A stretch of 33,653 nucleotides of DNA. Source: a virus. The notes beneath the pieces are model-generated. The model made no database searches, was not told the DNA's origin, and worked only from the letters and a program-made list of their open reading frames with translations. The position numbers and the translations under genes were made by a program. Location of the stretch: IMG/VR virus record IMGVR_UViG_3300031962_000019, positions 1-33,653 of that record. The stretch is one strand, 5' to 3'. Of the stretch, positions 16,453 through 23,481 are shown one piece after another; the first letter of the stretch is position 1, and each line of letters starts with the position of its first letter.

Positions 16453-16496
16453 GCCACCTCTCTCGAAGTGGCCTACGTCACAGGGACTAAAGCACT
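16453..16496 (-). promoter_or_regulatory. Structured leader RNA element, copy 1 (ahead of protease-capsid operon)
   Basis: Minus strand: AGTGCTTTAG (16496-16487), then TCCCTGTGACGTAG. A perfect 8-bp hairpin follows: GCCACTTC (16472-16465), loop GAGA, GAGGTGGC (16460-16453). The 3' arm contains the GAGAGAGG ribosome binding site of the protease gene, whose ATG lies 7 bases further on. The mini-stem reads GTC/GAC here but GCC/GGC in the other two copies, a compensatory change that supports RNA folding. Its 5' end is only about 14 bases after the predicted transcript start. Confidence 0.75.
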
Positions 16497-16516
16497 ATAC
16501 TCATGATATTGGTTGT

Positions 16517-16525
16517 AGTATAACA
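16517..16525 (-). promoter_or_regulatory. Extended -10 promoter of protease-capsid operon
   Basis: The minus strand reads GTGTTATACTAC: TATACT (16522-16517) preceded by TGT. No convincing -35 is visible. It matches the motif ahead of the tape measure gene (1275-1283) at 10 of 12 bases and lies 20 bases upstream of the leader element. A phage-specific or extended -10 promoter for late structural genes is inferred. Confidence 0.6.
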
Positions 16526-16567
16526 CGGTTCTTGTCAGGATGCTAGATTGTGCTACGAAGAAAACGT

Positions 16568-16597
16568 AGGGGTAGCCGTTGGTGCGGTACTACCCCT
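16568..16597 (-). terminator. Hairpin terminator after the small regulatory operon
   Basis: AGGGGTAG (16568-16575) and CTACCCCT (16590-16597) form an 8-bp stem with a 14-base loop. On the minus transcript it is followed by ACGTTTTCTTCG, a partly U-rich tail. It lies 9 bases after the stop at 16607, separating this operon from the capsid promoter. Confidence 0.65.
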
Positions 16598-16606
16598 CAT
16601 TCTTTA

Positions 16607-16879
16607 TTAGTAGTCGTACTCACCCTCTTGCCAAATCGGCGCACCTACCACATAGCCCAGTACAACTTTCACTAAATCGCGCTCTATTGCATTGGTAGAA
16701 TAGTAGGAGTTATTAAGACCATCCTCCTCCCCGTTAATCTTAACAATCATTCCGCCGCCTTGATAGCAACTGAAATCGCGTACTAAGATAACCACATCGC
16801 CGATAACTGCTTGCATATCTGCCCAATCAGCTAGTGCCAGTGCCAACGGTTGCATAGGCACCTTGACCTCGTTCTTCAT
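16607..16879 (-). CDS. Hypothetical 90-residue protein
   Basis: Start ATG 16879 (MKNEVKVPMQPLALAL) overlaps the upstream stop by ATGA; the frame extends 7 codons further back without a site. The protein has an N-terminal helix (LALADWADMQAV) and beta strands (GDVVILVRDFSCYQGGGMIVKINGEEDG), then a Tyr-rich tail (EGEYDY). The strand-rich middle resembles a small barrel (SH3/OB-like), but no family is recognised. It is co-transcribed with the DNA-binding-like gene before it and ends at a hairpin terminator. Confidence 0.65.
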   Translation of the reverse strand: MKNEVKVPMQPLALALADWADMQAVIGDVVILVRDFSCYQGGGMIVKINGEEDGLNNSYYSTNAIERDLVKVVLGYVVGAPIWQEGEYDY

Positions 16880-17070
16880 GCTAAGTCTCCTTGCTTCCAT
16901 ACCTCATAATTAGGATTTTGCTTGATCCATTTATCAACAAACGCGCTACGTTCACCAGATGGCATTGAGCGGAGGAATGCCGCCACCTCTTTCGAGAGCG
17001 TTAAATCAATCCGCTCAGTACCCTTACCACCTGGGGGCCGTCCTGGCCCCCGCTTTGCTTGCTGTTCCAC
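16876..17070 (-). CDS. Small DNA-binding protein (ribbon-helix-helix/AT-hook-like)
   Basis: 64 residues with a GTG start at 17070 and AAGGAG 6 bases upstream. RGPGRPPGGKG at residues 7-17 resembles an AT-hook (GRP core). It is followed by the strand RIDLTLS and two helices (KEVAAFLRSMPSGERSAFVDKWIKQN), the layout of ribbon-helix-helix repressors. It lies in the operon led by the consensus promoter at 17491-17519, whose spacer holds a perfect 12-base palindrome. Self-regulation through that palindrome is plausible but unproven. Confidence 0.65.
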   Translation of the reverse strand: MEQQAKRGPGRPPGGKGTERIDLTLSKEVAAFLRSMPSGERSAFVDKWIKQNPNYEVWKQGDLA

Positions 17071-17080
17071 CTACAACTCC

Positions 17081-17452
17081 TTAAACATAATTCCTGCCGT
17101 GGTTTTCGCCTCCACACTGGCAGTCGCATGACGGGCCAACCGCACCCATGCACTTTGCTCCACACTTATGGGACTCGCTGTAGTGACCTTGCACCTGTCC
17201 ACCTTTGGGAAGATTGCACCCACACTCAGGGCAACACAGCGCACCCATCACGTCATTGGTATAAGAACGACGGCCACCGTCAGAGCGGTCGGCACGATCC
17301 TCGCGCTCACCCTGCTTTAGTTCGCGTGTTCCATGTTTACCACCATATAGGGATGTTCCCTCTTCGCGATATTCCAACGCCCATACATGTTTGCAATTGC
17401 GATTTCGGCACTTGAAGATCGCTCGAAATGTAGTGGTGGTTGCTGTCGTCAT
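17081..17452 (-). CDS. Zinc-binding protein with C-terminal CxCxCGGxNHG motif
   Basis: About 123 residues from ATG 17452, chosen because AAGGAG lies 7 bases upstream; the ATG two codons earlier is only one base from that site. Metal-binding Cys pairs occur at FKCRNRNCKHVW and ALCCPECGCNLP. The C-terminus has the compact motif HKCGAKCMGAVGPSCDCQCGGENHG, a pattern I have seen in small phage and actinobacterial proteins of unknown function. The middle is highly charged. It is the first gene after the consensus promoter and probably binds two or three zinc ions. Role unknown. Confidence 0.75.
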   Translation of the reverse strand: MTTATTTTFRAIFKCRNRNCKHVWALEYREEGTSLYGGKHGTRELKQGEREDRADRSDGGRRSYTNDVMGALCCPECGCNLPKGGQVQGHYSESHKCGAKCMGAVGPSCDCQCGGENHGRNYV

Positions 17453-17490
17453 TTTCATTCTCCTTTGTTTTATTCATACCTCTTGTCTTA

Positions 17491-17519
17491 ATTATAATGT
17501 GTACACATATATTTGTCAA
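17491..17519 (-). promoter_or_regulatory. Consensus sigma-70 promoter with operator-like palindrome
   Basis: The minus strand reads TTGACA (17519-17514), a 17-base spacer and TATAAT (17496-17491): both boxes and the spacing are exactly consensus. The spacer contains ATGTGTACACAT (17508-17497), a perfect 12-base palindrome between the boxes, an ideal place for a repressor. It drives 17081-17452 and the two following genes. It is by far the strongest host-type promoter in the window. Confidence 0.88.
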
Positions 17520-17587
17520 GTCATTTTAGTCAATTCGGAGCCAATTTTCAGAAAGCCGTATTTTGTGATGTCTGTGATATAAATAAC

Positions 17588-17619
17588 AAGGGAGCGTCAT
17601 ACTTACATGACGCTCCCTT
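17588..17619 (-). terminator. Strong hairpin terminator
   Basis: AAGGGAGCGTCAT (17588-17600) and ATGACGCTCCCTT (17607-17619) form a perfect 13-bp stem with a 6-base loop. On the minus transcript it is followed by GTTATTTATATC. It lies 15 bases after the stop at 17635 and insulates the next operon's promoter. Confidence 0.85.
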
Positions 17620-17634
17620 TATCCACACCTCGCA

Positions 17635-17832
17635 CTAGATTGTGCTACCAACCCGTTCTCGATGTCGCCGTTGCCACTCTTCCCAGGTGACGATATGCTC
17701 ATGCTTGCAGTGTCGACACCGATAGCGTAACCCCTCCTCTACCCAGAAGAATTGGACAGAGTTGTCAGTTGGGCACCGCAGTTTATGAGACTCAGCGATT
17801 TTCACCGAGGGTGACTGAGATTGGTCAAGCAT
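17635..17832 (-). CDS. Small zinc-ribbon protein
   Basis: About 65 residues from ATG 17832 (MLDQSQSPSVK), preceded by AGGGGGAAGTATA; the frame continues 10 codons upstream without a site. Two CxxC-type sites, KLRCPTDNSVQFFW and YRCRHCKHEHIV, form a zinc ribbon. The C-terminus is a basic helix (EEWQRRHRERVG). It follows the exonuclease gene and ends at the strong hairpin 17588-17619. The fold is likely; the function is unknown. Confidence 0.7.
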   Translation of the reverse strand: MLDQSQSPSVKIAESHKLRCPTDNSVQFFWVEEGLRYRCRHCKHEHIVTWEEWQRRHRERVGSTI

Positions 17833-17845
17833 TATACTTCCCCCT

Positions 17846-18466
17846 TTACTGCCATGCATCATTTCTCACGATATAACCCCATAGCTTCTTCAGATATTTG
17901 GCATCGGCTAGCGCATGGTGTAACCCTGATTCTTGTTCAGGTAACTCGTCATCGGAGATGCCACGCTCATCAAGTACCTGCTGAAAATCCTTGATATAGT
18001 GCGGATAGCCGGTGGGCAAGTCCATCATGGTACCGAAAATCTGACAAAAGGCTACCCAGTCATAGGCAGAGCACCAGCCGATTAGTTCAGGCTTGCCATA
18101 TTCTTCGATATCCAGAAAGGTCAGGATCTCAGTTTTGATCTGTTCGAGAGTACGCCAGAAGCAGTCAGCGTAAGCGCCTGCAATACCCTTATCTGGTTCT
18201 TCAAAGGTACATTGCCCGTGTCCTTGATGGTATGCTCTATCTGTGCGATAAAGCCCAGTTATCTCCGATGCTGATACATTCGCCCAAGGGCATATCTCTA
18301 GATGAGCAAGTACATTCTCTTTCACCCACTGAGATGCTTTCCTATGGTCAAATTCAACCGATTGCAAGTACAATTCTCTACCATCCTCACACGCGATACC
18401 AATGCTCACCAGATCAATAGTCTTGCCGCTATCTATAAATTCGGTATCGATAAAATACCGTGTCAT
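17846..18466 (-). CDS. DEDDh-type 3'-5' exonuclease, Rv2179c-like
   Basis: 206 residues from ATG 18466 (MTRYFIDTEFIDSGK). GGAGG lies 5 bases upstream, so this start is preferred to one 4 codons earlier. Motif I is IDTEF (D7, E9), followed by TIDLVSIGIACEDGRELY. Motif II is SAYDWVAFCQ (D136). Motif III is HHALADAKYLK (H184, D188). These four acids and the His form the two-metal exonuclease site. The overall pattern, including IFGTMMDLPTGYPHYIKD, matches the Rv2179c-type exoribonuclease family, which degrades RNA 3' overhangs. Its 5' end overlaps the previous gene by 38 bases. Possible uses are RNA turnover or host takeover; these are inferred. Confidence 0.88.
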   Translation of the reverse strand: MTRYFIDTEFIDSGKTIDLVSIGIACEDGRELYLQSVEFDHRKASQWVKENVLAHLEICPWANVSASEITGLYRTDRAYHQGHGQCTFEEPDKGIAGAYADCFWRTLEQIKTEILTFLDIEEYGKPELIGWCSAYDWVAFCQIFGTMMDLPTGYPHYIKDFQQVLDERGISDDELPEQESGLHHALADAKYLKKLWGYIVRNDAWQ

Positions 18467-18722
18467 GCTTTCCTCCATCTCTTGCCCATTTGCTTAGAGC
18501 GCCTATGCACTCGGCTGCGGCGAAACTTCCGCAGGGCGCGTAGATTGAATATTGCCAGGATGTGCGAGGGTTGCCATCTGCATCGACATCGTGTATCTCC
18601 TCAACTACTGGTCGAGGCATAAGGAGAAATGGCCAGAACAGAGATGTATCAGGTCCAGGATCAGTTGTGTAAATGGGAGGTTTCATCTGCACGGAATGGT
18701 AAAAATCAAGATCATCCATCAT
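18429..18722 (-). CDS. Hypothetical protein overlapping the exonuclease gene
   Basis: 97 residues, starting ATGATGG at 18722 with GAGGAGG upstream and overlapping the previous stop. The frame reads sensibly to its end (SWQYSIYAPCGSFAAAECIG, then KHDTVFYRYRIYR), although its last 38 bases overlap the exonuclease gene in another frame. The long overlap lowers confidence in the exact end. No family is recognised. Possibly a small Cys-containing accessory protein. Confidence 0.6.
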   Translation of the reverse strand: MMDDLDFYHSVQMKPPIYTTDPGPDTSLFWPFLLMPRPVVEEIHDVDADGNPRTSWQYSIYAPCGSFAAAECIGALSKWARDGGKHDTVFYRYRIYR

Positions 18723-19096
18723 TTGTCCTCCTCAACCATATACACAACCCCTTTATACCGCTTACCCTCATGCCATATATCAATAGTTGCTGATTCACGT
18801 GGTTGTTTCTCAGGTGGTGTCGCTCGTTTCGCTTGAACCTCTTTACACTGTGCACATTCTGGCTCGGAACTGTGTAAGAGTCGCATCGAATTCTCTATCG
18901 AGGTTGCTTCGGTATCAAAATACGCTTCTAATGCATTGACCGTACGTATCTTGGCACAGTCATAACAGGTATCACAGCAAATGCCCCAATCTAATTCATG
19001 CTCAATAGCCGCAAGGAGCTTCCACATATCCTCCAGTGGCACACCAACACGGTCTAGTATCCTATGACTAAGGTAGTTCCAGTGTCCTCCGCTCAT
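18719..19096 (-). CDS. Small phage protein with SGGHWNY start and Cys motifs
   Basis: 125 residues, ATG overlapping the previous stop by ATGA (19093-19096). The N-terminus MSGGHWNYLSHRI follows the SGGHW-[DN]-Y pattern common in hypothetical phage proteins. The next helix (PLEDMWKLLAAIEHELDWGICCDTCYDCAK) and a later PECAQC carry Cys pairs that could bind zinc. The C-terminus is a small beta hairpin (IDIWHEGKRYKGVVYMVEE). Function unknown; conserved enough in phages to treat as real. Confidence 0.75.
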   Translation of the reverse strand: MSGGHWNYLSHRILDRVGVPLEDMWKLLAAIEHELDWGICCDTCYDCAKIRTVNALEAYFDTEATSIENSMRLLHSSEPECAQCKEVQAKRATPPEKQPRESATIDIWHEGKRYKGVVYMVEEDK

Positions 19097-19494
19097 TCCT
19101 CGCTCTCCTTCTTCGTCTCCAGTACGATCTGCGGTATCTGTTTACGCCATTGGGTCAATTCACGAGCTTTTATGACGATGCACTCTGGCTGATGTATAAC
19201 GCCATCATCACACGCCCATCCTTGCACCCCATCACAGAACGGGCAAGCCATATCATGGGAGTAATGCTCATGGAAGGTGCTATGCGTTTCGGCGACCTCT
19301 TGTGCAATTCGCCAGAGTTCCTCGATCCGCTGGAAGTAGTCGGTAGGATAGACTGAGGTGCAAAGTTTGATGATATCCTCTAAGCCACCAGCAAGAATGC
19401 CAGACCAATCAGACTCAGTAGCTTTATCGGTTCCACCTAATGCTTTCTGAGCAATGGCGATGACCGTCTGCCACGTTAGAGTTGATTCACTCAT
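19093..19494 (-). CDS. Hypothetical protein with zinc-knuckle-like motif
   Basis: 133 residues, ATG overlapping the stop of the portal fusion by ATGA. The N-terminal 85 residues are helical (TWQTVIAIAQKALGG ... YFQRIEELWRIAQEVAETH). A metal-binding cluster follows: ACPFCDGVQGWACDDG, then HQPEC. The C-terminus is a charged helix. It is translated right after the portal protein, but the sequence does not look like a head protein. No function can be named. Confidence 0.7.
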   Translation of the reverse strand: MSESTLTWQTVIAIAQKALGGTDKATESDWSGILAGGLEDIIKLCTSVYPTDYFQRIEELWRIAQEVAETHSTFHEHYSHDMACPFCDGVQGWACDDGVIHQPECIVIKARELTQWRKQIPQIVLETKKESEE

Positions 19495-22400
19495 GACTTC
19501 CCCTTCCCAAGCTGTTTATACTCACCATCGGCACCTGCCCACTCATATCGGTTACCAAGGCTATCGGTATACTGGCAAACGCAGTGATTGTGCCCAGGGA
19601 TGATATACGCACCCGATGGGAACCGTTTCCCAAGGGGAAGAGTGATTCCATCATTGATAGCACACTCAGGGCAAGCTCCCAGGTAGGCATGCCAGGTAAT
19701 GGACTCAACCCCTTTTTCTTTCAACCCTGTGAGAAACTGTTGAATCGGTGCGTTGGAATCTTGCCAATGGTATTCAGGTAATTGCGCATCTCTGAACACC
19801 TCGCGTACTTCGTCCTGCGTCGTACATCGCTCTAGTGCCGTGCTTATGTGGCTGTGGATGCGCTCAGGGATGAGTGTGCTGGTGAAGGTACGTATGGCTC
19901 GTCCTGCCTTGACATCATCGAATGCGCGGAGACGCCATCGCTTGTAGTCACCTCCCGCACTTCCTTGCGTTTCTCGATCCGTTTCAGCCTGATTTCCTTG
20001 CGCCGCAACGCTTTGGGTGAGACGTACAAGCTCCTCTGTGGTGAAACGGGACGCTTTCTCTTCCCCGTCAAGCGCCTCCCTGGCTTGTGTGATCCCTCTG
20101 TTCTGTTGCTCTTGAGTCTGCGACGGTGTGCTACTGTCATCCTTGTTCTCTCTCTGATTATCCGTGGAAATCCATTCATCCTCATCTTGTACTGAGCGTT
20201 GGAGCTGTTGTTGGGCGTGTGCCATCAGTTTATCTAGCACGCTAGCTCTGGCGGGTGTAATCCCATGCTGCGCTCGTAACGCATCAATCGATGATGCAAG
20301 GCTGTTCAGCAGTCCCGTTGCATCACTCTCATTGCCGTGTGAGTTGACATGATCGGTAAGTTGCTGTAGATCATTCGAGATCGCCTGTGCATCTTGCGCG
20401 TCCTGCGCGGTCCAACTCTTCCCTGTCTTGCGTGTTGACAAGGCTTGATAGATTTGTGCCTTTGAACTGATGGTTGAGACCAATGATTGCAGTGATTTGG
20501 CAGCTTTGGCTTGCGATTTGGCAGTCTTCGCCTCGGCGGCTGCCTGTTTCTTGTCTGCCGCTGCTTGTGCCCTGGATGCTTTGGCTACCGCTGCCGCTTG
20601 CTTCTTTTGTGCCGAGGCTGCCATACGTGCCGCCTTTGCTTTTGCCGCTGCCGCCTGGATGTGTGCTTTTTGCCTGGCAAGCTTGGCTTTGGCTACTGCC
20701 GTTCTCGCGGCGGTCTTGGCTATCGTTGCCTTGACTCTAGCCTGCGCTTTCGCGTTCTTCGCCTCCTGCCTCGCTTCTTTCGTTGCAGCACTCGCCTTGA
20801 TCTTCATGAGCTTCATCTGTGCCTTGACCTCGCGAGCAAGAGCGGCCTGTGCCTTCTTATCAGCAGCAGTAGTAGCAGGTTTGCGTCCCTTGGGCACACG
20901 TTTCGCGTCGAAGGCGGCCCAGTCGCGCTCTAAGGTGGTCAGTGGCTCATCTTCATCAGCATGAAGCATGGCGGTAATGAAACGCTCGGTCTGCTCGTGA
21001 TCATCTTCTTCCTCGTCCTCATCATCGCGCTCTCCAGGCAGTTCACCAAAATGGAACGGGAATCGCTCATCACCGATGCAGAGCCACACGGTATCAAAGC
21101 ACAATGGCAATTCTGGCACTTCATTGATAGGCATGGGATCATCGGCAGGGATGTAGTCCAGCGTGATATGCGGGAGGTAGCTATGGGTATGATCGATCTC
21201 GTAGCCAACCAGTTCCAGGGCATGGACAACATTCTCTCGCAGATGGTGTAGATGGTGAACATTCACCAGGGCGACCACTGGCGTCACGTTATCTTCCTCA
21301 CTGGGATTGAAGCGAGCAATGCCCGATACCTGACCCTCGACAGGACGGGCAGAATAGGCAAAGTTGGCAAGTACCTGGCAGAGATTGGCAACATTCCCGG
21401 TGAAATCCTCGACATCCCCAAGCAGACAGAGCGTACAGTGTAAATCTTCCGCAGGTTCTCCATCAGGTAATGCCAATTGCGCAGCCACGTCCTCATCGAG
21501 CATAAAGGCAACCATGATGCCGGTGCGTGGACCACCGACCTGGGTACGCACCTCCTCAGCGCGATTGAGACGGGCGAGAATGCCCTCTACCTGTGCCATA
21601 AGACGAGCGACAGCAGGACTCTCATTCTCGTCGCTCTCGCCTTCTGGTGGTGTGCTAGCCTCATCTGGTGATGGTGATGCACCACCTGCTGCGGGTTGCA
21701 GTTGTGGGTTAGTCGCCATGTCAAAACCTGCGAGTTTGGCGGCATTTTGCGCATCTCGCATCGCTGGGTTCGCCATGTCATCGAGGAAGATCGGCCCGTT
21801 TTGTGTCATGTACACGCGACCGATGTATTGCTCATCTGGATCTTCTGGCAGTTTGAGGAGCTTCTTCGCATCAGTCAGGCCAAGAATGCCAGCGCCAGTG
21901 AGCGTTGAGTAGGCGGTAGCATTGGATTGCAGGTCGGACGCCTCCTCATAACCCTTGAATGACACAATGAAGCGCTTTTCCCCGAAATACTTCTGCAAGA
22001 TCATGGTGAATAGTCGGGCATAGCGCTTCATGAGCGGTCCCATCGCACGCCGATAGACGACATTCTCTTGACTATCGCCTGTGCTACGGTTGACATCCCC
22101 AGTGAAGGCTAGCTCTGCCATCGTGAGACCGTGACAGGCTGCGGTGATGTTGAGGATGAACTGATCTAGCTCCATGTGGATGTCGTCATTGTCCGTGACA
22201 GCCTTGTACTCAAATCCGCGTGGGAGCACTCTGAGACGGGCGCGCAACTCATCGTTACCAGCGAGCAAGTTATTGAGTTGCATCTCCCAGGCTTCGATTT
22301 CCTCCTGTGACCACTGCACATCCATCGAAGGTGTCACAAAGCCTGGTGGGAGATTGCCATCGGTAAAGTGTGCGAGATCCTTGGTCTGTTTCCTGAGTGC

Positions 22401-23261
22401 GACGTTGATATTGAGGATTACCCGCTCAGTACGTGAACGACCATACAGGCTATCGGTGCGCTCGGTTTCTTTGACATAAATCAATTCCTCGGAAGTGAGC
22501 AGGCTGGCCGGGACACCATGCACAAACTGTGAGAAAGCCGGGAATGGTGGCAGAGGCTTGCGTCCTCGATCATCCAGAAGTGGAGTGAACATGGAGGCAT
22601 CAATAAGATCCAGGGCATAGAGGCGTCCTGCGCGATCTTTGCGTGGGTAAATAGCAACGGCGTCAATTTCTAGTTGATCTTTGACGGCCATCTGTATCCA
22701 TGAATGCAAGTCATGGTCTTTATCGGGGTAGGCGAAGAAGTCTTTGTAGGTTTGAATGTCATCCTCATACATGGAGGTGTCGCCATCCTCACCAATGAGC
22801 GAAGGGATAGGCTTGATATCCAACTCTAATTGGCTGATGTAGTCAAACCAGACCTGTTGACACATCTGGATACCAAAGTACATCGTGGACAAGGCTCTCA
22901 GGTCGGCAAAACTATATATTTCCGTTGAACGCGGCAATTGACCGATATTATACCCGACAGGATAGTCCTGAACACGCGGGCCAGTGATAGGTGTCAGACC
23001 AGGAACCGGGCGCAGCGGCACACCAGGAGCGTACATGTAATCCTGGTTAGCCTGCGGCCCCAAGTTCTGATACATTTGGTTCAAAACTTTGTCGCTGAGT
23101 GGCGTGTATGCCTTCATGGGGGCTTGCACCTGTGTTTGAGACGTGAGCGGCTTATAGTTCGTCGCGCCCGGCCTGATATTCGGTTGTCGTGCGGCACGCT
23201 GCTCTTGTGGTCTCTCCTGCGTGACCACTCTCGATGGTGGGCGTTTGCGTCGTCTGCTCAT
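19491..23261 (-). CDS. Portal protein fused to 2H phosphoesterase, Lys/Ala-rich segment and MuF-like C-terminus
   Basis: 1256 residues in one open frame, ATG 23261 with GGAGG 8 bases upstream. Residues about 110-510 form the portal core, which makes the DNA gateway ring (SMYFGIQMCQQVWFDY, then TDGNLPPGFVTP and ITAACHGLTMAELAFTGDVNRSTG). Residues about 580-740 form a 2H phosphoesterase (2'-5' RNA ligase-like) with both catalytic HxTx motifs, HCTL at 608 and HITL at 698. Residues about 790-930 are almost only Ala, Lys, Gln and Arg, resembling a histone H1 tail. Residues about 1104-1245 are MuF-like, with GACPECAINDG and PGHNHCVCQY. Portal-MuF fusions are known; the enzyme and the basic linker are unusual. 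Lower GC complexity in the linker fits internal repeats. Confidence 0.88.
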   Translation of the reverse strand: MSRRRKRPPSRVVTQERPQEQRAARQPNIRPGATNYKPLTSQTQVQAPMKAYTPLSDKVLNQMYQNLGPQANQDYMYAPGVPLRPVPGLTPITGPRVQDYPVGYNIGQLPRSTEIYSFADLRALSTMYFGIQMCQQVWFDYISQLELDIKPIPSLIGEDGDTSMYEDDIQTYKDFFAYPDKDHDLHSWIQMAVKDQLEIDAVAIYPRKDRAGRLYALDLIDASMFTPLLDDRGRKPLPPFPAFSQFVHGVPASLLTSEELIYVKETERTDSLYGRSRTERVILNINVALRKQTKDLAHFTDGNLPPGFVTPSMDVQWSQEEIEAWEMQLNNLLAGNDELRARLRVLPRGFEYKAVTDNDDIHMELDQFILNITAACHGLTMAELAFTGDVNRSTGDSQENVVYRRAMGPLMKRYARLFTMILQKYFGEKRFIVSFKGYEEASDLQSNATAYSTLTGAGILGLTDAKKLLKLPEDPDEQYIGRVYMTQNGPIFLDDMANPAMRDAQNAAKLAGFDMATNPQLQPAAGGASPSPDEASTPPEGESDENESPAVARLMAQVEGILARLNRAEEVRTQVGGPRTGIMVAFMLDEDVAAQLALPDGEPAEDLHCTLCLLGDVEDFTGNVANLCQVLANFAYSARPVEGQVSGIARFNPSEEDNVTPVVALVNVHHLHHLRENVVHALELVGYEIDHTHSYLPHITLDYIPADDPMPINEVPELPLCFDTVWLCIGDERFPFHFGELPGERDDEDEEEDDHEQTERFITAMLHADEDEPLTTLERDWAAFDAKRVPKGRKPATTAADKKAQAALAREVKAQMKLMKIKASAATKEARQEAKNAKAQARVKATIAKTAARTAVAKAKLARQKAHIQAAAAKAKAARMAASAQKKQAAAVAKASRAQAAADKKQAAAEAKTAKSQAKAAKSLQSLVSTISSKAQIYQALSTRKTGKSWTAQDAQDAQAISNDLQQLTDHVNSHGNESDATGLLNSLASSIDALRAQHGITPARASVLDKLMAHAQQQLQRSVQDEDEWISTDNQRENKDDSSTPSQTQEQQNRGITQAREALDGEEKASRFTTEELVRLTQSVAAQGNQAETDRETQGSAGGDYKRWRLRAFDDVKAGRAIRTFTSTLIPERIHSHISTALERCTTQDEVREVFRDAQLPEYHWQDSNAPIQQFLTGLKEKGVESITWHAYLGACPECAINDGITLPLGKRFPSGAYIIPGHNHCVCQYTDSLGNRYEWAGADGEYKQLGKGKS

Positions 23262-23277
23262 CAGCGTTGCCTCCGTG

Positions 23278-23481
23278 CTATAATACCCATGCGAGCATGG
23301 AGAAAGTAGTAGACTCTAGGATCGCCAGCGTAGAGCGGCTCTGTGGTTCGAATCCACGACTACCTGAGTAGTGTTGTATATACCATGAAACGGTAGGACG
23401 GCGTGTATGGCAAATAGCGTGCTGCTCCTGTAGGGTGCGATGCCCTACTACTCGCATAGACACCACTAACTGATCCCTCAT
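23278..23481 (-). CDS. Doubtful 67-residue ORF across a tRNA-like region
   Basis: The ORF has AAGGAG 6 bases before its ATG, and the ATG overlaps the previous stop by ATGA, as real genes here do. However, its middle translates the tRNA-like sequence in antisense (SRGFEPQSRS is the typical reverse read of a T-arm). Composition is odd (His/Thr/Arg-rich start, hydrophobic end) and no homologue is recognised. It may be a real gene with a recycled tRNA insertion, or a chance frame behind a good ribosome binding site. Confidence 0.3.
   Translation of the reverse strand: MRDQLVVSMRVVGHRTLQEQHAICHTRRPTVSWYIQHYSGSRGFEPQSRSTLAILESTTFSMLAWVL
23304..23366 (+). tRNA. tRNA-like remnant (truncated), opposite strand
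   Basis: On the plus strand a perfect T-arm TGTGG-TTCGAAT-CCACG (23342-23358) is followed directly by ACTACCT (23359-23365). The latter pairs with AAGTAGT (23304-23310) at 6 of 7 positions, like an acceptor stem. CTCTA/TAGAG (23314-23318 and 23331-23335) gives one further stem with a 12-base loop. The total of 63 bases is about 11 short of a normal tRNA, so one arm is missing. It is probably a decayed tRNA or tRNA-like element, not a working tRNA. It lies in the leader of the portal gene. Confidence 0.45.

Noticed and set aside
20470-20964. Plus-strand Ala/Cys/Leu-rich frame of 164 residues
   Set aside because: It is the antisense read of the Lys/Ala-rich portal segment; the low-complexity codons keep the opposite strand free of stops.
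23369-23468. Possible second tRNA with TAGTGTTG/CACCACTA ends and a 6-bp/7-base hairpin at 23430-23448
   Set aside because: The hairpin loop lacks the TTC start of a T-loop, and 12 bases separate it from the supposed acceptor stem.
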